Source of the DNA: Owenia fusiformis
Taxonomy: Eukaryota; Annelida; Polychaeta; Sabellida; Oweniidae
DNA length: 64,000 bases
Direction of reading: 5' to 3'
NCBI GenBank assembly: GCA_903813345.2
Contig: CAIIXF020000001.1
Coordinates: forward strand, 24,107,915-24,171,914
Part shown: positions 1-12,400 of the stretch, piece by piece
Layout: each line of letters starts with the position of its first letter
How positions within the stretch are numbered: position 1 is the stretch's first letter
Translations under genes and position numbers: made by a program
Notes under the pieces: model-generated
Seen by the model: only the letters and a program-made list of their open reading frames with translations
What the model was told of the DNA's origin: nothing
Database searches by the model: none

Positions 1-243
1 AACTAATATTCAATTTAGAAGTTACCAGGGAAATATATGCATGATGATTCAAGTTTCAACATAGTTGATTTGTTTTTCCTATGTATGTCATACTTGGTTT
101 TATGATTATGTATTCTTATTAGCATACTATGCTACAAACATCAGAATTATCGTTTAAACATCTGCATATTTTCTTAAAATGTTAAGGTGCAAATTTGCAA
201 AGATGCTCATTATTCGGTGACACATCTAAATCAAACAGCTTAC
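1..243 (-). other. Start of next CLASP intron
   Basis: This lies downstream of the last CLASP exon in the window. It is AT-rich and I see no exon or repeat in it. Confidence 0.6.
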
Positions 244-420
244 TGTATCCAACCCTGGACATGCTCGATGGACTTGTTTCTCTACTTGCCCCCTGACTAC
301 GAGGGATCCCAGACCTACGCCTGGGGCCCCCAGCTGACCCAGGGGCCAACATACCCTGATCAGGTTGCTGGTATGTGATATAATTCATACGTGATGTCGG
401 AGAAGTGGATCTACTGCCGG
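244..420 (-). CDS. CLASP: CLASP exon: EB1-binding SxIP linker
   Basis: 177 nt, phase 1 in after TTTCCAG, with a proposed donor ACA/GTAAGC in phase 1. It encodes PGSRSTSPTSRM, an insert rich in Gly/Pro/Gln, then RRRSGIPRSQGASRETSPSS. SGIP in basic, Ser-rich context matches the vertebrate KRSKIPRSQGCSRETSP site that binds EB1 at growing microtubule tips. The frame stays open to 182, so the 3' border is the least certain part. Confidence 0.9.
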
Positions 421-3400
421 CTGGAAACAATTATATGGAAACATTCAAGCTACAATACAGACAACATCTACACATATAAGTTTCACAGCGCTCAGCATTA
501 GAAAATAAACAGAATGAAATGAATAGAAAATGACAACAACATTAAAAGCTATATTAGGTATAGAACAAGCCAATGATTCTCACTGCTTAAGTATCAACGA
601 TATGGTACAAATAAAAGGAAACACATGGTGGTTGAATGGCGATGTGTATAAGCCTTAGGTGAGCCCAGGTCACCATTTTATATTAGCACTCAGGGGAGGG
701 GATAAAGCAACACTTTATGTTGAAAACATTTCAAATACATCATTCCAAAGGATGTACAAAATCTCAAGATTTTCAGAAATATTTCAAGTGAATAAACCCT
801 AAAAATATTACAAATCTCAAGATTTCTTAACATCCTGAGCAACTTACAATTTTCCAGCACAAACATTTTATGCAAAGTATGAATAACTGGTATATGAATG
901 TGAATGACAGCATTGTTCTTTAAATCAAGGTGTTTGTGACCACTCGGGAGAACTTACGTTGTGAAGCAGAGACACCTATCCGTGACCTTTGCCTTGCACT
1001 CCTGTCGGGAGTAGATAATGTATTCGACATGCCTTTCGAGGTAGAATTTGAGGAACGTGTTCGTTGTCGGGCTGTATGGCAAAATAAAGATGAAGTTAAC
1101 AGAGGGCCTAATTTAAGCAGAGTCGGAGAGACATTTCAACGTAAATGGCACAATATTCATCTCCCTATCTGTGTTCATTAATACTGAAGCAGTTGAAATG
1201 TCTCCCAGGGTAGAAGCACATGCACAGGTACATATTCAGCCTTATGAAGGATACATTGACACTGTATGAGGAACAGACAAACAGTCATTACAAATATTGG
1301 AGAAGATTCAATCAAAATGTTTCTTAGAATGTCCAGCATACAAAGTTTTGTCGTGTTTTCTCTAGTTCGATTACACTCAACTCTATGGTTCAAAGAGTTA
1401 TATAGCAAATATAGCAAAATGAACCACGTACCAAGGTTTAGTGTTTGGTATGGGATTCTTAAGCTAAACATGGTGGGAGTGAACAACATGAGAGTATGTG
1501 TCATTTACAGACTAAAATTGCATTTCAGAGCTACTTTATGTAACATATAAATAAAACTTTCACATATTTTAGGAATATGTTTTCTCATCAGATTTTAGAA
1601 GTGAAAGTATGCTATTGAGGAAAAATATACTTAAATACACACTTATAATTGACACTATGGTGGTTATCATCTAATGTCTACGTATATTTCAAAGATAACA
1701 TACTAGATTCGAGAAAATCGAATCGTTGTGGAATCTACGATCGTAGATCAAAATATTAGTTAAATGACCCAAATGAAAGAAAATATTGAGAGCTATTTCA
1801 ATGAGACTAATAGAATGTGCAATTCATAAAATATATTAAACAACTTTGTATCTTTTATGGTTGTATATGTCTATATAAGTATTAGGTATTGGTGCACAAA
1901 CATATTGGTAAGGATTCAAATGTTGACTATTGCATACAACATGCATGCAAGTAATCTCAATAGAAATAATTTAGAAGAGTACTGATATCAATAACCTATA
2001 GCATAAGCAAATGTCCATCTTCGCGCGCTCCACTCTTCACTGCGTTCATTGACAGATGGGAGCCGAGTGAACGATGATGCAAATGTAATTGAGAAGTAAG
2101 AATTAAATTCATGCTAACCAGTTTACTCAAGAGTGTCATAGGAAAATTATTGATATAATACGTATACATTTATACAATAAATATATAATTTGGAATGAAT
2201 AAATTATAAAATAAAAGTAAATTGTTTTTAAATTAATGATGTTATAAAGCAGATGCAGTATGATGAACAGTTTTAAGAATTAGCTTATTGGCCCGATATA
2301 TGTTAATGCAAAGGCCAACGAAAGTTAGTAAATTCCTAAAACTGTCCATAAGACCTATATGTAAGTGTAAAGCAGGCATATAAATAAATCCATGCAGTCT
2401 ACATTATCTGCAAAAGTTAACAAATAATGGGAGCAACCCTAACCTTCCAGAATTTTCTAACAATATATCGGTCTTAACTAGGTTTGTACTATACATATAT
2501 AAAATGTGTGATGACAGAATACGCAAAACATAAACAGGTTGCCATAAGTACAAAGGATTTTATTCCTAACACCACAACAAAAATGGGGGGGGGGGGAGGG
2601 GGGTCATTCCTTATATACTACAGACAAATATGGATGTAGATTATGAAACATGGTCTTCCTTTCCAATTATTTCGAATGTGGAAGCAAAGTGTAAAGAACC
2701 TCTAAATCCCAAACATTTAGACATTGGGTGACATAGTCAATGCACCAGTACCACCAGCATAATGATATAAATTCGATATACCAATACCACTGCTGGCATT
2801 TAAAAAGTACCAACTTTCCTATCCTGTGGTATCTAATGGAAATCCCAAATATGCAGGTTCCTAATGTGCAACAAAACAGTACCTCTCCAAGAAAAGGCTA
2901 TAAACTTACAATTGTCTTTAGCAGCAGAGGAGTGTGTAGGCATATAAAGACGAGATGAGATATCGTTGCGCAGGTCCCAACTGCTCTGAGTATATTGAGG
3001 TTTGCCTGAGGAGCCAGAACATTCATATAGAGTCAGGAAATAACAATGCTGGTGAGTATCAAAACACACTCTAGGGCCCAGTATTATCACCCATGGTTGG
3101 TCAATATGGTTAAATAACAGATACATTAAAGCAGGCTAATTATCATTTCTTGTTTTCGCATTTTTGCAAATTTTCGCCCCACAATTAGTCATGTTAATAA
3201 AAACCATACTATTGGCAATTGAGTGATAATACCTTAATGAAATTCTGCTGTTCTTACCCACAGATTCATTCTCAGTGAATGCATTTATAGAATGCAATGC
3301 AAGGGTTGGAATACAATAGAAAATGGCATCCCAGATTGACCATATGATCAACCATAAAGTAGAAAGGGGTATAGTTGAATTCAGGGTGCATTCCTGCCAT

Positions 3401-6400
3401 TGTCTTACCAAATGGCATTTCACTGCAGGATGCTGATAATAATTTGTTTCTAATATCCACTAGTTTTGACGTATCTCTACTAAGCGTTCTCTCAGCTATT
3501 TTACAGCTACCATAACCTTCAAAGCAACAAAACAATCAACCTTTCCTAGCAATCAATCAATACAAACAATCAACCCCTCCTCACAAACAAGGCTCTAATG
3601 TTACAAAAGGGAGGTGGAGAGAGGATTTAACATTAACAGTAGAACAGTATCCCTAATGCCTTGGATGATTCATTCCTAATGATCAGAAATCACCAGGGAT
3701 CAAATGTGAAACCAGCAAAAGAGGGGAGGGGTGTACCATATATTTGCCACTTTCATCCTACAAATCATCCCTTAAAGACATCTAATAAGTGCAATGCACA
3801 AGGAACCAAATGATGATTGACAAAGATATGTCAGTAGATGTATGATAGGTCTATTTATACTTGATACATGTTAATGGCAGACGAAAAATCATTCCTTTAA
3901 CTCTCTGAATGCTGAATCATCATTAATGCATAATTTATGTGGACATGCTGATGCATTATGAAACTCCTGTATTCACAGGCTGGTATCGAAATATTTGTCC
4001 GCTGTGACGGAGCATGCTATTTTTCATAAAAACACTAAGAATACTTCACGATTTATTTTTTAACTCATATGTTTCGTTATACCATACAAAATTACTTACT
4101 CCATGCAATGGATATATCATTTGCGGGTAACTTTCACTTCTGTTTGAAGTCCAATTACGCTGGGAAGAAAAGCTATTGAAAATGGCGCCGGAGTATCATA
4201 CTTCAAAATGTACCATTTCTTGTTTAACTTTCTAATGGCACGATATAGTGACACGATAATATTTACACATGGTTTCAGCATAACTATGAAGGTATAAACG
4301 AGATGTTGATGTATTTGGTCTTTTTAATTCTTTTATAAAAAATAATGTTTAATTTTTTTGTCCGCTGTGCCGGAGCAGTTGCAAATGTGAACTGTGAAAA
4401 TGCTCCGTCACAGCGGACAAAAAATATTAATATTATTTTTTATTAAAAAATTAAAAAGACCCAATGCATTAATATCTCATTAATACATTCAGAGTTATGC
4501 TTAAAACATATGTTAATATTATCGTGTCACTATATCATGCCATTAAAAAGTTAAAAAAGAAATGGTACATTTTAGAGTTTGATACTCTGGCGCCGTTTTC
4601 AATAGATTTTACTCCTAGCGTTATTGGACTTCAAACAGAAGTGAAGGTTACACGCAAATGATATATCCATTGCATGGAGTAAGTAATTATCTTTGATATA
4701 ACGAAACATATGAGTTAAAAAATAAATCGTGAAGCATTTCTAGTGTTTTTATGAAAAATAGCATGCTCCGTCACAGCGGACAAATCTTTCGATACCAGCC
4801 TGTGGTATTAGTGAATTTAATACAAGCAATGCTCTATGCTTATTATCATGTTGCACAATGTATGCTAGTATTATATTTAGATACCAATTCCTCAATATTA
4901 TATATACAAGATGCAACCATGCGTTCCACCCAGTTGTGTCCAATGATTCTATGAAAACACTATAAAGCATGCCAATTATAAATCCATGAATAATCAAAAT
5001 TCCTCAGTGGAATTCAGTGAGAAAAGCATGAGAATAATGGCTTGTGTCAGTACATGAAACACATACATGTTAGTCGACAGCAATAAAGCTATATGCTAAA
5101 ACTCAAAATAATAAATAAACTGTAGAAGACTAAATAATCTATAAGCTATATACTGACAAGCAACATGAGTACAACAAGCCATGAGTAACAGTGGTTCTTC
5201 TCCTATAACTTACGTAGGGAGTTATAATTGGCTACACCAGAGCTGGGGATCCGTGTTGCGGAGGTGCCACGACGAGAAGGGGTACCACCATCCAGGAGAT
5301 CTGATGCGCTACTGGAGCGCATCAACCCTCCACGACCATCAGCTGACTCTTCTGTCAACATCAATTAAATTCATTTAATCTCAATAATCCAGGTAAACAC
5401 TTTGAGGACCTCAACCAATCGGAGTTAGGATTTCAGTAATTTTTCCTTAGGATTTCAGTAGTTAGTTAGTCATCCCGAAGAACCAGTTTGAACAGTTTAA
5501 GGATATGTTAACACTATCAAAGTATCACTGCTGGGAAAATATCAATTCTTGATTCTTATTAAAATACCAGTAGGATAAAGCAGTGCCTGGAGAATGGAAA
5601 CTGTGCTTTTAATTGGCTTTTAAAGATATTTCCAAACAAAGATATATGAACCAACTGCTCAGAACCACTATACAATGTAAATACTTTTATACCTGATTGA
5701 ACAATCAATAAAGCAGTGCTATTTTGTTAAATACACTTATAAAAACTGTAATTCACTGTAACTGTAATAGATCTTAGCTAATAGATCCCAAGAATTTATA
5801 AGAAGTGATAATATTGCCATAAGATTAAGGTTGAGAAATGGGCACAGTGCAGTAGGGTGGCGGTAAGCCGTATATATATATAGAGGTTCACTACAAGGTA
5901 GCTGCAGCTTGATAAAGCCCAGGTCCAAATATTCAGCAACTGACACATAAAAGAAAGCATCCTAGTACTCAGTAGATAATTATCTTATTCAAAATCATTC
6001 AATTAGAAATATCATTTTAAGATACACATCTGATTTTTTATTTAATTAATTGTTTTTTGCAGAAGATGAGTATGTGTAAGCCTTACAAGATTTATGATTC
6101 AGAATATTTCTCATTGCATTCCTTTATAGACTTATCATAACAGAAAAATGTAACGTATGAGTAATTTCTAAATATAAGTTATTCTAAGATATACACATGA
6201 GATTTAATGTGGATACATACCTGTAGTGTCACTCCTAGGGCTGGCAACTTTGGGGACCATGGACCGTCTTGGTCCTGTAGAAGTCCTCCTGGAAACACAA
6301 TATCATATGAATATACAAAATATGAACACAATTACAAAATGTGAACACAGAATCAAATGATTGCAAAATGTGAACACAGTATCAAATGACTGCAAAATGT

Positions 6401-9400
6401 GAACACAGTATCAAATGACTGCAAAATGACTGCAAAATGTGAACACAGTATCAAATGGTAACTGGACAACTCGGACCCAGGACAACTCGGACCCTGGACA
6501 ACTCGGACCCAAGACATCTCGGACTGCAAAATGTGAACAAAATTATCAAATGATTGCAAAATATGAATTCTGTATATTTGTGAATATTATTGTTGATAAC
6601 ATCAGATCATTCAATTGTGATGCTTTCATTTTCAGCAATTGCCTACATTTCATTTGCATCTGTATTTTGAACAATCACTATCCACTTACCCATATGATGA
6701 CTCACTGCCTGCCCGGTCTTGGCTGACAGACCTTGTACGTTTACTTGGGGCAGACATAGTGAGTCGCCCTGTACTTGCTATGGAGTTGTTACTAGAAGAG
6801 TTGCTGAGTTCACCCTGTAGCATCTTCTGACTCTTACTGTCTAAATTGTTGAGCAAACTCTGGGCCTGGCCTTGGAAGTGCTCATGGAAACCCCAGAATG
6901 CCCTGGAGACAAAAATAAGAGGATTTATCAAAAACCATCCAAAATATAGTCTGCTCTAGAACTTTATATCCTTTATCATGTGTGCGAGTTTGGCGAAAAT
7001 CTGACGAGCAGTTTTCCTGAAACCGTGATGACATAAAAGTGGGACGATCATGATAACAATCACATCGACATCATAATGACTGTATCCTACCGATGGTGTG
7101 ATAAAAATATATCAATATTTCATTATTCATTATTATCATATTATTCAATAATTTGAAGTTCAATAACTAGCTTTCCTTTTGAATTGGATGTGGTAAAGTT
7201 TGATGCATTTTTAAATTTTGCTGATCTTACTTCCTAGCATGAGCCCTTGCTTCTGAATCTGCATCTGTTAGACCCTTCTTGATAGCATCCTGGAGCTGAG
7301 CTATATGTCTCTCTAAAGTATGGGTCTCCCATGTGTGGAGGAGGAAGTCTAGTAGCTCAAATGATGTTCTGTAAACAAAACATTGTAGCACAAATTAACA
7401 TTTTGTTGATATCTTCTTACTGCAAAACATGTTGGTTTTACAATCATTTCTTAGGTTGCTTTTAAAACTATTATTTGTGATATCATTTTCATATGTTAAT
7501 ACATTTTTATTAATTTCAATGTACATGCGTGTTTAAATATCTTCAGCCAAAGGGTGTTAACCACAAACCATTGTAGTGTTTTAAAAACATATTTAAAATT
7601 GCTTCTCAAACTCACACAAAACATTAAGGCGAGCTAATTACATATATTATCATTAGAAGGAAAACTATTCACAAAATAACAGCAGACATAACATCATGAT
7701 CAAAATGTCACTTGGCATTTCACTTTCATCTTATATCTAGGAAACTTTGCTGAAGGGGTTTAAGAGTGTTACCTACCTTCTTAGTACACTTGATTTCGAT
7801 GAAAGATTACCAAATATGATGGGCAATAACCTAGGCGCATGTGTGTTCTGAAAGAAAATATGACATACATCATGATAATATTCAAATGACACAGGGAAAT
7901 GTACACCCAGTCATATAACTATAAATATATAATGGCCACAAGGAAAATATTTAATATAAGTTTTGACATTAACAAAAAAAGAGAGCATATCACGTGTAGC
8001 CTTAGTGACAGTACTATCTTTAAACTAATATATTCATATTTTTGATGGATCTTGAAGAAAGTCAGATTAATACAGATTAAAGTGACGCTTACCTGTACAA
8101 TGAAACGTATGCATACTGTTCCAGAGCTGGCCATGATTTTAGCACTGTTGGGTACAAGGTTGATAAGGGTAGGAAATACTGCTTCTGCAAACTTATCAAA
8201 CTTGTTTCCTAATTGCTGAGCTAGATACCTGTAATAAGAGAAATGATTGTCTTTCAATGTTCACATTGTTTTGATAAAGAAATTAGTCAAACATATATGT
8301 ATCATCTTACCCTTCTTTTTGCATGGCAAATGATACTTGTTCTTTCCATGGACTTGGTTCATCAAGTCATCAAGGTATGTAGTATTAGTTCTTAGAAAAA
8401 AATCTTATACAATTGATTTCATGAGTCATAACCATTGTATCGCACATTGACTATTGTGTTATACAGGCTACTGTATTGCCTTAACACTAATGTAACACAA
8501 ACTATTGTACTGCATTTGAACTAATGTGACAGGTAAGGCTATTCTATTTATTACACTTACGCTAATGTGATACAGGCCTCTCTGACAACCTGAGAACGGA
8601 GATCTTTAGCTGCCTGTATAGTACAACTCTCCAGATTCTTCAGATTTGATCTAAAGTCTTCATGGTCCATCGCTCCTGCTATCATCAATGCCCGCAGTGT
8701 ACGTAACTGGAGAGAAATATTACACAAAATATAACATATGCTCGAATGAGACTGGATTTTGTTTGTAAAAACTGATGTTATCTTCTTCTGTTTTGATCAT
8801 ATTTATTGTATAATTCAATATCCTGTGTTTCTGATTTCATCATGGTGACCATTTGGATATGGTGACCATTTGTGTATGGTAAAAGTCTACTCACAGCTTC
8901 TACACGTTTTTCCCAAGTGTCATGATTCAGGTCTGTTAGTGCTGCTCGGATCTTTTCCATGTGATCATCTAACTCTCTACCAGAGAAAAACTGAAACATC
9001 AAATTGGTTCACTTAAGTCATCATAATCACAATGATTAAACAAGACATTAACATGCAAAATGTCACCACCTGCCATTTGTTACAAACACCGAACATCGTC
9101 CACAAAAATGGTGAATACTGTATAATTGTGGTGGTGGTGCTGTACTTTTTAATATGATTATTATTTTGTAATAAAAAATAAGGATATGATAAGTCCATAT
9201 TCTTGGTGATCATGGAAGATTTGCTTTTTCCTAACTTTTTTGGTAGTTATTAATTAATATTCTTAACTCAGAGAAAAGTAATATTTTAAAGGTCAACAAA
9301 TAGGCAGATTTCAGGACACAGTTTTCATTCATTATATTCAACTTTCAAATGTGAATGGATGAGATATCACAAAAATGAATGATGTGATGTTTGTTAACAG

Positions 9401-12400
9401 AAAACAATAACCATTTATGTTAACTATCAGAATAAATATTACTTAAACACAGTTATTGTTCATTTGTCATTTTGAACTTCTATCACATTCACATAGCATC
9501 ACATCCCTAGACAACGGGAAATACATCAGCCATATATGAATTATGATTGCAAATATTTCAGTTATCATGTTCAAGTAAACAAATTTCATAATTAAATGGA
9601 TGAAAACAATCAAATTGTTTAATGTACTTACACTGACTTTTGGAACATTTTCAAATTCTTTAATAAACATTGATTCATCTACCCCACCAGCTGCAGTCCC
9701 TGGAATCAAAAATGAATTAAATAAACATCCTATTTATATGAAATATCCATCTAAACATATCAATACTCGTAAGTGGGACACAGTGTATACAGGCATTCAT
9801 GATTTCTTTGTTTTGTCTGATATAGCACATATTCAAAAATATGGGAAAATAATGAAAAACATTACTCTTGATGGAAAGGTATTAAATGCTTAAAACCCAA
9901 TAATAAATAATAAAATAAATGATGTATATATAAAATGTATATCTACTTATCCCATTTTTTATGTGGATATCTACTTTTACAATTTATGATTGAGATTATG
10001 TGACGATGCCTCAAAAGACTGAAGAGTATGAATTATGAAAGCAAACTAAGGCCATTAAGATTTGATTGTTATTCAATTATGACACAAAACTTAAAGATGA
10101 CAATCATTTTGATAGGGCCTATCTGTTGGACTAAGTTAAGCAATAGAGCCCTTAAGAATATTTGAGAATGAATAAAAGTATCCTAATTAGATCAAACATC
10201 TAATTCAAAACAATGAACAATTAAAATAGAAAAACACAAAAATACAATAATAAAGAAGTTCATCACAACAACAAAGGAAGAAAGTTTGCCTTTTTGCTTC
10301 CTGCAAGTGATATTCTTGGATACAGGAATCCTCTGTGGCGATTTGGGAGGGAGGCCAGTAGGTTCTCCTAGTTTAAACACTGGACAAATCAGTGAAGGAA
10401 CAATCAATGGAAGAATAATAAATGTTTAATTCAGTATAATTCATAATCTAGTCGATATAAATTAACAAATACCAAAATCAAAATATAAATATGCTGAATC
10501 TAGAAATTGAACCAAAGATACATGTCACTGTGGTTGTGAACTACATGTACAACTGATAAAAAGGTTATAATTGCCATTGTTGAAGTAGAGAAATATAGAA
10601 TAAATAAGAAATAAGATCTACATTCATGTGACTCCTACAGTAGCTGTTAAATCTGCTTAACATGCATCTACATATACAGGGTGTCCATTATATAACCACT
10701 CTCCCTTAAGAGTGGGAAGAGGGTGCTTTTATAAAGGACAACCTGTATTTATAAAACATCACATCATTGTGTTTATCGATACTAACCCAGATCTCTCAGA
10801 TGACCTTGTATTCAAGTCCAAAAATAATTTTGACATAAATTGTATAACAAATGTCCCATCTGGGATAATTACATCACCAAGGAATTAAGGATAAAAGAGA
10901 AGTGATTGTCGAGAGAAATTACGCTGAAAAAACAATGAAATCAATTGGGATCACTACCAAATCATAATATCATATCATAATATCCATGGTTACAACAAAT
11001 GTTTTAGGATTTAAGAAATCATGTTTTTCTGGTAATGACCCTCGAGTAATTTCTCTTGAAAACATATGTTTATCTCTTAATTGCCACTATAGTATGCTTC
11101 TTCTTCCAATGAGTATTTTTGGCCTAGCAAGGTCATATGACACTGAGGTATCTAAGGAAGTACTCTACAGAGAGATCAAAATAGTGAAGTATATAGTGTG
11201 TGATACATGAGAGTTTACCTTCATGAGATTTAGTTCGTCTTCTGAATGAAGTCGTCTTTGCAAGTGATGACACTAAACAAAATCAGTTAGGATAAGAAAT
11301 TGTAATAAAAAAGTTATCTTTTTGTATATTTTGAATCATGATTCATGATACAAGCAAGGATGAATGAAACAAACAAAAAAAAGTATGACATGAAAAACCT
11401 TGAGAAATATCTACAGCAAACATCGCTCTCGGCAACATCAGAATCTTATCTCCAATCAAGATTTTTTATTACAAGACATCCTTTTTTATCAAAAATCCTT
11501 TTTGTCAAAGGTCACAACATGTGAAATAGAATTCAGATTCTGATTAAAACTACTAATCCAACAACCGATATCTTAAAAATGCTAAGAGAAAAAAACTTAA
11601 ATGACTGTTTTGCGTAATTAACCTGAGGGCCTGATATGGTATTTAGTTATATTAGGATTTATGGTAGATGTTTGGACAATATGTGCTAACAAAAGAAGGA
11701 CTCTAAAGATGCAAGAGGGTGTTGGCCTGTGATTGGCATCTATGTTAACGATATGTTAGCCTCGGGTAGAATTCGGACAAAAACAAATACATTACTCACG
11801 GACTTCACATCAATTGACAATAACATTGCTTTTCATAGCCTTTTTTCACAAAATTATTCCTAAGTATTCAAGTTTATGGATGTGTTGATGTTAGAGTGCT
11901 GTTTCAATGACAAAGTTGGTGATATAGATGCCAAAACCGCCAAAGGCTTCAAAAATGGTGCCAAAACGGGCACTTTATAACAATTATTTAAACTCAATGA
12001 AGCAGGTGGATTAGCACATGGTACATAGTTACATATTGAATAGACCATTTTGTGTTCATTTGATACAGTCATATCCTTAAGATAAAAAGTTGATTCTGAA
12101 CTTTTAAGCTTATAACATGGTCAACAAACTGTGGAGGCAAACCATTGCCAATACACCCCTGGGAGTAAAGACCTGTGTTATTAAATGTCCCATATATAGT
12201 TAACATATAGAGTCATGAATCTATTGAACTATATGCTAAACCATACAAATTCAAGTTCAAATTGAACAGAAAATGAGAGTTATAAATAGGTATACAATTT
12301 CGTTTAAATTGGTTTTCAAAAGATTGACAATATCCTGCCGTGTCTATGGCTTATGAAAAGATGTCCGCCATACCTCAAAAAATCAGATAAAATCTCAATA

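Noticed and set aside
958-1006. Shorter version of the linker exon starting after CCCGACAG
   Set aside because: With that acceptor the incoming phase gives an early stop. The acceptor at 1072-1073 restores frame and extends homology (STPDR) to vertebrate CLASPs.
2018-2072. GC-rich patch as a missing CLASP exon
   Set aside because: No suitable donor, and once the 958-1071 exon is extended no exon is missing between 2910 and 1071.
6439-6726. 95-codon plus-strand frame
   Set aside because: It reads through the minisatellite and the antisense of a CLASP exon.
8281-8380. Possible extra CLASP exon with a CTTACC donor-like site
   Set aside because: The flanking exons (8561 and 8228) already join in phase and form a continuous TOG2. 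Nothing in between matches TOG2.
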